Assembly: GCA_024401415.1 (NCBI GenBank) | Contig: JAKSLC010000010.1 | Coordinates: 1 to 36,195 of the forward strand | From: Bacteroidales bacterium | Lineage (GTDB): Bacteria; Bacteroidota; Bacteroidia; Bacteroidales; Marinilabiliaceae | Length of the DNA: 36,195 bases | Direction of reading: 5' to 3' | Shown: piece by piece, positions 24,472 to 31,895 of the stretch | Position numbering within the stretch: the stretch's first letter is position 1 | Layout of the letters: every line of letters starts with the position of its first letter | The notes under the pieces: generated by a model | The model's database searches: none | Seen by the model: the letters and a program-made list of their open reading frames with translations, nothing else | What the model was told of the DNA's origin: nothing | Translations under genes and position numbers: made by a program

Positions 24472-24747
24472 ATCGCCTGTGTAATCGTCGTACTCATGTA
24501 CGTACTCTAGAAAGTAGGATAGCCATTGCTTAACGTCCACTCTGACTGAAGGAAGACGGAGAGAGGCAGATAATTGGATGGTGAATTGTGCTTGTTTAGT
24601 GTGTTTTGATTTTGTATATATATAAAATTTTGACACGCGCGCATGTAATGTGTTGATATTCAGCATGTGTAGATATTCATCGCAAATGTATTTGTACAAT
24701 TGCCATCATATATTTCGGTCGATGTCGAATGCGAGGGGAAAAACGGC
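24472..24747. other. Non-coding stretch before the apt terminator
   Basis: I see no convincing gene here. The stretch contains scattered stops on the + strand and a - strand frame (24664 to 24229) that runs antisense through the short exported protein gene. A TAnnTTTG-like box, TACATTTG, lies on the - strand at 24690-24683 without a -33 partner. It may be debris from the rearrangement suggested at about 24436. Confidence 0.4.
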
Positions 24748-24779
24748 AAAGGGAGTCGCGTGTTTTAGCAACTCCCTTG
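24748..24779 (-). terminator. Hairpin terminator downstream of apt
   Basis: AAGGGAGT (24749-24756) pairs with ACTCCCTT (24771-24778) around a 14-nt loop. On the - strand it is followed by TTTGCCGTTTTT, 72 bp after the apt stop. Confidence 0.55.
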
Positions 24780-24850
24780 TGTAGCTTAATGTATTGAGAG
24801 GGTATGTTTATTTTGAGAATCCCTCTTGTCTCTTTTATCTGTTTGTGTCT

Positions 24851-25387
24851 TTAATGTTCTATAGTCAATAGTGAGGTTATTTCAGCTGCGTCTCCTATGA
24901 ACTCTCTTCCTTTCAGTCCCTCAATACGTAGTTCGATTATGAAGTTGCACATGACCTTCTTGACGTTGAAGGACTTGACTAGATCTATAGCCGCTTTCGC
25001 ACTTCCACCTGTTGCCAATAAGTCGTCTTGTATAAGTACCACGTCGTTTGGCTCAAGTGCATCAGTATGTATCTCTATGACATCTTTGCCATATTCCTTG
25101 CCGTACTCTTGGCGTTTAGTGTCAGCTGGTAGTTTGCCCGGCTTGCGACACATTACGAATCCCGCACCTAGTTTTTCTGCTAATATTGCGCCCATTACAA
25201 AGCCTCTACTCTCTATACCAACGACTTTCGTAATGCCAGCGTCTTTGTAGATGCGTACCATCTCGTCTGTCATCTCTCGCATGCACTCTGCATTTTTAAA
25301 TAGGGTGCTGACATCTTTAAATTGTATGCCAGGGATAGGAAAATCAGGTACATTACGCAGATTGGCTAAAAGCAACTCTTTATTCAT
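24851..25387 (-). CDS. apt: Adenine phosphoribosyltransferase
   Basis: The enzyme makes AMP from adenine and PRPP in purine salvage, in the cytoplasm. The 178-residue protein is of normal length. Family marks are the N-terminal RNVPDFPIPGIQFKDVSTLF, the VVGIESRGFVMG segment, the flexible-loop region RKPGKLP with KRQEYGKEYG, and the PRPP-binding loop VVLIQDDLLATGGSAKAA. In most homologues the loop reads V-D-D-L-L-A-T-G-G-T, so Q-D-D and S are mild variants that keep the two acidic residues. It is transcribed alone on the - strand from a TAATTTTG promoter element. Confidence 0.96.
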   Translation of the reverse strand: MNKELLLANLRNVPDFPIPGIQFKDVSTLFKNAECMREMTDEMVRIYKDAGITKVVGIESRGFVMGAILAEKLGAGFVMCRKPGKLPADTKRQEYGKEYGKDVIEIHTDALEPNDVVLIQDDLLATGGSAKAAIDLVKSFNVKKVMCNFIIELRIEGLKGREFIGDAAEITSLLTIEH

Positions 25388-25413
25388 ATTCTATATTGTT
25401 GTATATTACGAGA

Positions 25414-25421
25414 CAAAATTA
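25414..25421 (-). promoter_or_regulatory. -7 element of apt
   Basis: On the - strand TAATTTTG (25421-25414) matches TAnnTTTG and lies 26 nt before the apt ATG. No clear -33 box is seen. Confidence 0.5.
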
Positions 25422-25490
25422 GTCATTAATTTTAAATGCTATGGTCGATAGTCATTTCTTTTATTTTTTTACTAAGTTGCTCTTTTTAAG

Positions 25491-25498
25491 TACCTTTG
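25491..25498 (+). promoter_or_regulatory. -7 element before the serpin gene, with a long leader
   Basis: TACCTTTG at 25491-25498 matches TAnnTTTG. It would give a leader of about 150 nt before ATG 25654. The leader holds a mini-ORF (ATGAAAAAAAATTGA at 25541) and a 9-bp inverted repeat, ATTGAAGTT at 25551-25559 with AACTTCAAT at 25636-25644, close to the start. Confidence 0.45.
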
Positions 25499-25653
25499 TT
25501 GCAGAAAAATTCTTGCAGGTATTATATACGTCAGAAAAAAATGAAAAAAAATTGAAGTTGTCATGCAGTATTTAGTGCGTCGCTGCATTTATATAGGTGA
25601 AAGGGTCCTCAAAGTGTTCCCTATTATAAATGTTTAACTTCAATACAGAAAAG

Positions 25654-26913
25654 ATGAAGAGTATTATGAGATTTGGAAGGGTTATGAGCCAGAATGCGAT
25701 GGTGATACTGTGCGCCTCTGCAATCTGTCTTGCGACTGGATGCAAGGATGATGATGACAATAACCCTGATAGTACGGTTGTCCCTGCAAAGCCTATTGAG
25801 TTAGGCGCTAACCTTAAGTCGGTGAGTCTGGCCTCGAATAATTTTTCTATGCGATTCTTCGATGCCGTATGTAAACAATATGACGATAATATCCTTGTGT
25901 CACCTTATAGTATGCAGATTGCTCTGTCCATGACTGCCAATGGCGCGGCAGGTGAGACGAAAGATGAGATGATGAAGACTTTGGGGTATGAGAACTTTAC
26001 ATCAGAGGATATGAACTCCTATAATAAGATGGTAACAGAAACGTTATCTAGTCTAGACCCTCAGACAACTATAGAAGCTGCGAATAGTGTTTGGTCTATT
26101 CCTGATATTGTCTTCAATAAGGACTTTGTTGAAACCTGTGTCAAAAATTATGATGCTGAGGTGGATGTAGTTAAATTTAGTGATGGCTCTGGTCAGAAAA
26201 GAATAAGCCGATGGGCTGAAGATAAGACACATGGGATGATAAAAGAGGCGGGGCAGTCTATAAGCAGTTATGCTGTTGTAGTTCTGGTAAATGCGACATA
26301 TTTTGCTGGCAAATGGGCTAACCAGTTTGATAAATCGAAGACTGCAAATTCGGATTTTTTCAATGCTGATGGAAGTAAGAAAACAGTAAGTATGATGCAT
26401 GTTGAACAGGCACCAATTAAAATGAAGAGGTCAAAACTCTATAATATTGTCAGTCTGCCATACGGTAACGGTGCGTTTTGCATGGATCTGTTGCTGCCTA
26501 ATGAGGGTATTACACTTGACAAAATACCTATTGATGAAGAGACATGGAATATGGATAACCTACTTGTCGATAATTATGATGCAGACATTTCCCTGCCTCG
26601 TTTTGAGATGGGTGTGAAAGAGGATTATAGCGAATTGCTGCAAACTATGGGTATCAGACAAGCATTTACTAATTTTGCTGACTTTAATGCGATGGGAAAA
26701 GGAGACTTCCTCATCAATAGTGTAGTGCAAGAGACAAAAATTAAGGTTAATGAAGAGGGAACAAAGGCAGCCGCTGTGACTAGTGTAGTATTCAAAGGAA
26801 GCATTACAGCAAATGAGCCAATCAGTATTGTGTTTGACCACCCGTTTGCCTTCATGATACGAGAGACGTCAACACAGACCGTGCTCTTTGCTGGTAAGCT
26901 TATGAATATGTAG
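25654..26913 (+). CDS. Serpin family serine protease inhibitor, surface lipoprotein
   Basis: Serpins trap serine or cysteine proteases through a reactive-centre loop. The 419-residue protein has a lipoprotein signal ending LATGC followed by KDDDD, the acidic surface-export signal of Bacteroidota. The serpin fold is visible from NFSMRFFDAV: NILVSPYSMQIALSMTANGA, ANSVW, NATYFAGKWANQF, and near the end the hinge KVNEEGTKAAAVTSVVF and FDHPFAFMIRE. The hinge has the small residues (A-A-A) needed for loop insertion, so it is probably inhibitory. Counting from the hinge puts P1 at or near a Ser, with a Lys two residues before, but loop length makes this uncertain. ATG 25630 is an alternative start. 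The ECF sigma gene starts 33 bp downstream. Confidence 0.93.
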   Translation: MKSIMRFGRVMSQNAMVILCASAICLATGCKDDDDNNPDSTVVPAKPIELGANLKSVSLASNNFSMRFFDAVCKQYDDNILVSPYSMQIALSMTANGAAGETKDEMMKTLGYENFTSEDMNSYNKMVTETLSSLDPQTTIEAANSVWSIPDIVFNKDFVETCVKNYDAEVDVVKFSDGSGQKRISRWAEDKTHGMIKEAGQSISSYAVVVLVNATYFAGKWANQFDKSKTANSDFFNADGSKKTVSMMHVEQAPIKMKRSKLYNIVSLPYGNGAFCMDLLLPNEGITLDKIPIDEETWNMDNLLVDNYDADISLPRFEMGVKEDYSELLQTMGIRQAFTNFADFNAMGKGDFLINSVVQETKIKVNEEGTKAAAVTSVVFKGSITANEPISIVFDHPFAFMIRETSTQTVLFAGKLMNM

Positions 26914-26946
26914 CTACTGAGATTTGATTTATATTTTGATATAAAG

Positions 26947-27492
26947 TTGCTTGACGAACAAGATATAGCGAAACGCTGTGCTAAAGGTGATAATGTCGCC
27001 AGACGACAGCTGTATGAGGCATACGCCGGGTGGATGCTCGGTGTATGCATACGCTATGTTGGTAATCGAGATAAAGCGCAGGACTTACTGCACGATGGAT
27101 TTGTGAAGATATTCGACAAAATAGTTGACTATAAGTGGATGGGGGATGGGAGTCTAAAAGCGTGGATGTTTAGAGTACAGCAGAATGTCATACTAACATA
27201 TCTGAGACAACAGAAATCTTGGGGAGACGAAGTTGTTGTTAGTGATTTGCCTGATGTGGAAGATGAGCCGGAAATAGCTAGTGATATACCGCCCAAGATA
27301 ATTGCACAGATGATAGCCTCGTTACCGGTGGGGTATAGAACAGTATTTAATATGTATGTTGTCGACGGTTTTTCGCACCGTCAGATAGCCGAAGCACTAG
27401 GCATAAAAGAAAAATCATCTGCCTCACAGTTGTCTCATGCAAGACAGTTGTTGGCGACAGAAATTAATGCATGGAGGAGGAATAACCTATGA
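26947..27492 (+). CDS. ECF-family RNA polymerase sigma factor, TTG start
   Basis: The 181-residue protein has sigma-70 region 2 (ARRQLYEAYAGWMLGVCIRY to DKAQDLLHDGFVKIFDKI) and region 4 (LPVGYRTVFNMYVVDGFSHR, then QIAEALGIKEKSSASQLSHA), the hallmark of ECF sigma factors. No ATG exists between the serpin stop at 26911 (same frame) and residue 30, so TTG 26947 is the likely start. Weak initiation could limit the amount of sigma relative to its anti-sigma. It lies 33 bp after the serpin gene and overlaps the next gene by 4 bp, so sigma and anti-sigma are translationally coupled. The pair corresponds to ECF and dual membrane-spanning anti-sigma systems reported in Bacteroides. Confidence 0.92.
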   Translation: MLDEQDIAKRCAKGDNVARRQLYEAYAGWMLGVCIRYVGNRDKAQDLLHDGFVKIFDKIVDYKWMGDGSLKAWMFRVQQNVILTYLRQQKSWGDEVVVSDLPDVEDEPEIASDIPPKIIAQMIASLPVGYRTVFNMYVVDGFSHRQIAEALGIKEKSSASQLSHARQLLATEINAWRRNNL

Positions 27493-28784
27493 AAGATAAC
27501 GAACTCGATAAACAGTGGCTAAAGGATATTCGTCAATCAATGGATAACTATACAGAAGAGTTGCCTGATGACGGATGGAAAGCCATTTTGTCTGAGACCG
27601 AAGCTAAGGCTTGCCCGCAAGTAAACAGCCATAGGGTATTCCGTCTCTCAAATACTGCAGTGCGTTGGTCTGTTGCTGCAGTATGGATTATGGTCTTTGG
27701 TTTGTGGTGTAGCATGCCTGTAAGATTAGATAGAAGCGAAATAGAAAGACTTGCTCACAATAGCGATTTCGATTGTTCTATAAGTGAGATGCATGTGCCT
27801 TTAGACGAACCATCTGGATCTGCTGAAAAGAGTGTAAAACAGAACGAATTATTGCCTTTGGGAAGAAAAATGTCAAATCATCAGTTACTTGCAAAGGCAG
27901 AGATTAAATCGAAAGAAGCTTGGAGAGGTGAAAATGACATATATGCGGATAACATAGAGAGTAACATTGATAATAACACAGAGAAATATACAGATACAAA
28001 CGTTGAGAACAGTGCTGATATAATCATGGATAGCAATACTGATAACTGTATCGAAGAGGCATTGGGTGATGAAACACGTCCAGAAAAGGCTGAACAGACA
28101 CCTCAAACAAATGACGATGATATTTTGGAGCGTAATATCGCGTCTAAAAATGAACGAGAAGTTAGACGTGCAGCTCTATACGATGGATGGTCGTTGGGTA
28201 TGCATGCTGGAGGTGTAGGTTTGGCGGGTGGAGAGTCTTTCGGAAATTATTATGGAAGCATAGAAGGACCTTGGGAATCATCAAAAGAAGAAGATAAAGA
28301 AGAAGATAAAGACGTGGTGGTGAGCTCGGATGATCATATATCGTTCTGTTTCGGAAAGAGCTATGGACGCAGATTGACAGAAAAAGTGTCAGTGGAAAGC
28401 GGACTTGTTTATACAAGACTTACGTCAACTGTGGAAATGAGCCTAACAGGGAGTAAACAACAAACTCTGAATTATATTGGATTGCCAATAGGCTTGCGAT
28501 ATGATATGTTAGAATATGACCGTTGGTCATTCTATGGAGCAGGCAATGTGACAATGGAAAAATGTATAGGTGCGCGTCGAGGAGAAGATAAAATACACGT
28601 TGGCGGTTTGCAGTGGTCTATGTCAGCAGCCTTGGGTTGTCAATATAACCTCTTTGGTCACATGACGATATATTTTGAACCTGGTCTAAAATGGTATGTC
28701 AATGACCATGCAGATGTGCCTTCGATAAGAACCGAACATCCGTGCTCATTCAATATGATGATGGGTATCAGATTGAACTATTAA
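27489..28784 (+). CDS. Dual-membrane anti-sigma factor with C-terminal outer-membrane beta-barrel
   Basis: The 431-residue protein has an acidic cytoplasmic N-terminus (1-50, with LPDDGWKAILSE) and one transmembrane helix (about 57-76). A long hydrophilic linker follows (about 80-225) with an Asn/Asp/Thr/Glu-rich section such as NIESNIDNNTEKYTDTN. A C-terminal domain of alternating beta-strands (from about WSLGMHAGGVGLAGG) ends in GIRLNY with a terminal aromatic, as in outer-membrane barrels. The layout matches the dual membrane-spanning anti-sigma (Dma) proteins of Bacteroides thetaiotaomicron, which link the envelope to an ECF sigma factor and influence vesiculation. The linker is long enough to cross the periplasm. 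The ATGA overlap with the sigma gene supports partnership. The signal it senses is unknown. Confidence 0.85.
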   Translation: MKDNELDKQWLKDIRQSMDNYTEELPDDGWKAILSETEAKACPQVNSHRVFRLSNTAVRWSVAAVWIMVFGLWCSMPVRLDRSEIERLAHNSDFDCSISEMHVPLDEPSGSAEKSVKQNELLPLGRKMSNHQLLAKAEIKSKEAWRGENDIYADNIESNIDNNTEKYTDTNVENSADIIMDSNTDNCIEEALGDETRPEKAEQTPQTNDDDILERNIASKNEREVRRAALYDGWSLGMHAGGVGLAGGESFGNYYGSIEGPWESSKEEDKEEDKDVVVSSDDHISFCFGKSYGRRLTEKVSVESGLVYTRLTSTVEMSLTGSKQQTLNYIGLPIGLRYDMLEYDRWSFYGAGNVTMEKCIGARRGEDKIHVGGLQWSMSAALGCQYNLFGHMTIYFEPGLKWYVNDHADVPSIRTEHPCSFNMMMGIRLNY

Positions 28785-28814
28785 TATTATGCTTATAAAA
28801 TAGCTTTACAACAG

Positions 28815-29183
28815 CTATCGGCTGCTGCTTCCAAATGGCATTAGAGATAGTCTTGCTATCTTGAAATGTTGAAGTCCAAAAGGTATGCCTATAATTGTGA
28901 TACACAAGATACCTCCAATAATCACATGTAGTATAGCTAGCTCTATCCACCCAAATAATATCCATATTATGTTGAATATCAAACGGAGTAAATCAGGTTG
29001 GCCTACTCTAAATTCTGGAGTTCGACCAAATGGGTGAAAAGTGAAAAAACCAATCTTGATTAGTTCATAACCAAAAGGAATGCCAATGATGCTGACACAA
29101 AATAAAAGACCTACTATGATATAGAGTAAACCCATAATCAATCCTCCTAGGAGAAACCAAAGAATGTTACCGATGAAAGACAT
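28815..29183 (-). CDS. yccF: YccF family inner-membrane protein
   Basis: This 122-residue protein has two copies of a hydrophobic hairpin with the signature I-I-G-I-P-F-G: SIIGIPFGYELIKIGFFTFH near residue 31 and TIIGIPFGLQHFKIARLSLM near residue 95, plus NILWFLLGG and NIIWILFGW. This duplicated pattern is typical of the YccF domain family of inner-membrane proteins of unknown function. It is transcribed on the - strand from its own -7 element and is convergent with the anti-sigma gene. Length is normal. Confidence 0.88.
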   Translation of the reverse strand: MSFIGNILWFLLGGLIMGLLYIIVGLLFCVSIIGIPFGYELIKIGFFTFHPFGRTPEFRVGQPDLLRLIFNIIWILFGWIELAILHVIIGGILCITIIGIPFGLQHFKIARLSLMPFGSSSR

Positions 29184-29268
29184 GTTTTTTCTCGTTTTAG
29201 TTTTGTTGTTTAATCTTATAGAGAATGTATTATCTGTATTGAACTACGATTAACATTCAAGCACCTTA

Positions 29269-29276
29269 CAAATGTA
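29269..29276 (-). promoter_or_regulatory. -7 element of yccF
   Basis: On the - strand TACATTTG (29276-29269) matches TAnnTTTG. It lies directly beyond the pepO terminator and gives a leader of about 80 nt. Confidence 0.45.
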
Positions 29277-29283
29277 AATAAAA

Positions 29284-29315
29284 AATGCGACAAACACATG
29301 CATGTTTGCCGCATT
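29284..29315 (-). terminator. Terminator of the pepO gene
   Basis: AATGCG-A-CAAAC (29284-29295) pairs with GTTTG-C-CGCATT (29304-29315), with one A-C mismatch. On the - strand it is followed by TTTTTTATTT. It lies 26 bp after the pepO stop. Confidence 0.72.
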
Positions 29316-29341
29316 ATATTAAAATAGGGTAGAGGTAGTGA

Positions 29342-31360
29342 TTACCAAACTACTATACGCTCTTCAGGTGCTTTGTACATAGGTGAACCCTCTGGGATGT
29401 TGAATGTCTTGTAGAAGAGATCGAACAACATCATCTGACCATTTACACGGAGGTGTGTAGGTGAGTGAGGGTCTGTTGTAGCCTGATTGTAAAGGTACTC
29501 CTTACGGCAGTTAGATGCCCAAACCTGAGCATAACCAAGGATGAAACGCTCGTCAATAGTCTGACCGTCGACCATAGGGTCATTGTCGCCTACTGCGTTA
29601 CGAAGTGCTTGATATGAAATGTTCAAACCACCATTGTCAGCGATGTTCTCGCCAAGAGTAAGTCTGCCGTTACATTTTACTGAGTCAACTACAGTAAGTG
29701 TCTCAAAGTGGTCTGCAAGCTTTGTTGTGATAGCAGCAAATTTCTCAGAATCTTCTGCTGTCCACCAGTTGTTGAGGTTACCATCCTTGTCATACTGGCT
29801 ACCTTGGTCGTCAAAGCCGTGAGTCATCTCGTGACCGATAACGACACCGATACCACCGTAGTTTACAGCATCATCGCCCTCTGCATAGAAGAAAGGAGGT
29901 TGAAGAATACCTGCTGGGAATACTATCTCATTTGATTGTGGGTTGTAATAAGCATTAACAGTTTGTGGAGTCATGTGCCACTCTGTACGATCGACCTCTT
30001 TGCCATATTTAGCAAGGTCTCTTCTGTACTCCCACTTGTTAGCCTCAATGAGGTTCTCGACAAATGTCTTAGCTGGATCAATAATAAGCTCAGAGTAATC
30101 TGTCCACTTGTCTGGATAACCAACTTTTACAGTGATAGCATTAAGTTTCTCTTTAGCCTGTGCCTTTGTTTCGTCGCCCATCCAAGGAAGGTTGTCTATG
30201 CGCTGAGCAAAAGCGATACGTAATTGCTCGATAAGATCAGAGATACGCTTCTTTGCTGTTGCTGGGAAATATTTCTCTACGTAAAGCTGACCGAGTTGCT
30301 CGCCCATTACGCCCTCAACAGTACCTACCATACGCTTCCAAAGAGGAGACTGAACAGGAGTACCTGATAGTTGCTTGCCGAAGAACTCGAAACTATTGTT
30401 TACAAAGTCTGAAGAAAGATATGAAGCAAAGCCACTGATGACGCGAGCTCTCAAGTAATCTTTGAGGACCTCATTGTCGAGACCATTGATAATAGCACCA
30501 ACATTTGCAAAGTACTTAACTTGGCTTACATTGATGTCATTTACTTCAATGCCAACCTCGGCCATGAATGAATCCCAATCAAAGTTAGGTGCCATATTCT
30601 TCATGCCCTCATAATCGCACTTGTTATAACGCTTCTGAGGGTCGCGGTTCTCAACGCGTGAGTTCATCTGCTCAGCAAGAGCATTTTCTACAAATATTAC
30701 GTTATTTGCTCTGGCCTCACCATTCTCAAAACCAGCAAGTTCAAAAGCCTTTGCAAGCATTACCTTGTAACCTTCCATGAGCTTGAGGTTGCGCTCTGAC
30801 TTTAATAGGTAATAGTCGCGATCAGGAAGTCCGATACCAGTCTGAGAGATGCCAGCAATATTCATTGTACTATTGCCTGCATCAGGAGAAATGTAGAATG
30901 CGAAGAATGGGTATATGCCATTTACGTTCAACTTAGCGATAGCCTTAGCAAGAGAGCTGGCATCCGACACCTCATTTACAATATCAAAAAGAGGAAGAAT
31001 TGGCTTAATACCAAGTTCATCGCGTGTAGTTGTGTCCATACCTAAAGCGTAGAGATCGCCAATCTTCTGAGCGGCAGTTCCCATTTCGCTTTTTGTTTTA
31101 GCTGCCTCTTCTATAATCTGGCGGATTCTCTCTCTGCTTGTCTCGTGGAGGAGGTCAAAAGAACCAAGACGAGACTTGTCTTCTGGAAGTGGGTTGTTCT
31201 TCATCCAAAGACCATTCGCATACGAATAGAAGTTGTCACTCATCTCAACTGTGGTATCAATGTTCTCTGAGAAGTGAGCCACCTTTGTGTCCTTCTCATT
31301 ACAAGCTGATACCAATGCAGCTACTGAAAGTGCACACATTGTAAAATAACTAGCTTTCAT
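29342..31360 (-). CDS. pepO: PepO-type M13 (neprilysin-like) zinc metallopeptidase lipoprotein
   Basis: M13 peptidases cleave peptides at hydrophobic residues using Zn2+. The 672-residue protein has a lipoprotein signal (VSAC), then the helical M13 domain beginning DNFYSYANGLWMKNNPLPED. The catalytic HExxH is VIGHEMTHGFDDQG, with H510, E511 and H514; the third ligand region is ENIADNGGLN. The C-terminus ends in ERIVVW, where the family usually has a C-x-V-W end. ATG 31360 is chosen because it starts a normal signal peptide and upstream codons run into a hairpin at 31409-31453. It is probably periplasmic or surface-attached; relatives in oral Bacteroidota process host peptides. Confidence 0.95.
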   Translation of the reverse strand: MKASYFTMCALSVAALVSACNEKDTKVAHFSENIDTTVEMSDNFYSYANGLWMKNNPLPEDKSRLGSFDLLHETSRERIRQIIEEAAKTKSEMGTAAQKIGDLYALGMDTTTRDELGIKPILPLFDIVNEVSDASSLAKAIAKLNVNGIYPFFAFYISPDAGNSTMNIAGISQTGIGLPDRDYYLLKSERNLKLMEGYKVMLAKAFELAGFENGEARANNVIFVENALAEQMNSRVENRDPQKRYNKCDYEGMKNMAPNFDWDSFMAEVGIEVNDINVSQVKYFANVGAIINGLDNEVLKDYLRARVISGFASYLSSDFVNNSFEFFGKQLSGTPVQSPLWKRMVGTVEGVMGEQLGQLYVEKYFPATAKKRISDLIEQLRIAFAQRIDNLPWMGDETKAQAKEKLNAITVKVGYPDKWTDYSELIIDPAKTFVENLIEANKWEYRRDLAKYGKEVDRTEWHMTPQTVNAYYNPQSNEIVFPAGILQPPFFYAEGDDAVNYGGIGVVIGHEMTHGFDDQGSQYDKDGNLNNWWTAEDSEKFAAITTKLADHFETLTVVDSVKCNGRLTLGENIADNGGLNISYQALRNAVGDNDPMVDGQTIDERFILGYAQVWASNCRKEYLYNQATTDPHSPTHLRVNGQMMLFDLFYKTFNIPEGSPMYKAPEERIVVW

Positions 31361-31408
31361 TTTTTTATTAGAGTAGAATATAAGATTGTATGTATGTCGT
31401 ATATCAGC

Positions 31409-31453
31409 AAACCGCATAATCCTCTTGTTTCTTAGTGATGGATTATGCGGTTT
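31409..31453. terminator. 14-bp perfect hairpin between rpoZ and pepO
   Basis: AAACCGCATAATCC (31409-31422) and GGATTATGCGGTTT (31440-31453) form a perfect 14-bp stem with a 17-nt loop, 23 bp after the rpoZ stop. On the - strand only TTT follows before GC-containing sequence, so it may act as a weak terminator or an RNA-processing or attenuation site; the T-rich side faces the + strand, where no gene ends. Confidence 0.6.
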
Positions 31454-31476
31454 TGTATTTTTTATATAAATGTAGA

Positions 31477-31833
31477 TTATTCCTCTACCTTATCGTTATG
31501 GCCAAATTGGTCAGACTCAGGACGACGGAAGAAAAGTTTGTCTTGTGAGTATTCTTGTGTTGCGATAGATACAGGCTTTGGAAGTCTCTCGTAGAAGCGA
31601 GAAATTTCAATTTGCTCGCGGTTCTCAAAAACCTCCTCAAGATTATCTGTGTATGAAGCGAACTCAGCAAGCTTCTTGCTTAACTCGTCTTTCATTTCTA
31701 CAGAAATCTGGTTCGCGCGTTTAGCGATAATATTTACCATCTCGTAAACATTTCCTGTTTTTTGAGAGAGAGATACTGTGTCCCAAGTAAGGGTGTTAAG
31801 AGGGGCAGTTGTCTTTTTGAAATCTACTGGCAT
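31477..31833 (-). CDS. rpoZ: DNA-directed RNA polymerase omega subunit (Bacteroidota form)
   Basis: Omega binds the beta-prime subunit and helps RNA polymerase assembly. The 118-residue product contains the omega/Rpb6 core GNVYEMVNIIAKRANQIS, then EMKDELSKKLAEFASYTDN, with a Bacteroidota-type tail rich in acidic and aromatic residues (RPESDQFGHND). It follows bamD by 62 bp on the - strand, an order common in Bacteroidales, and is likely cotranscribed from the bamD promoter. It ends just before a strong hairpin. Confidence 0.88.
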   Translation of the reverse strand: MPVDFKKTTAPLNTLTWDTVSLSQKTGNVYEMVNIIAKRANQISVEMKDELSKKLAEFASYTDNLEEVFENREQIEISRFYERLPKPVSIATQEYSQDKLFFRRPESDQFGHNDKVEE

Positions 31834-31895
31834 CTTATGTTGTTTATTTTTGGTTTCTAATTATGTTCTTTGGTTTAGTCTAAAGAGATTGAATA

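Noticed and set aside
24229-24699. Possible - strand gene with a TACATTTG box upstream
   Set aside because: It lies antisense to a frame with a clear signal peptide, has no recognisable domain and no -33 box; I treat it as chance, though not disproved.
27940-28070. Asn/Asp/Thr-rich stretch of the anti-sigma protein as a DNA repeat element
   Set aside because: The codons vary and it fits the periplasmic linker of the protein; no regular DNA period.
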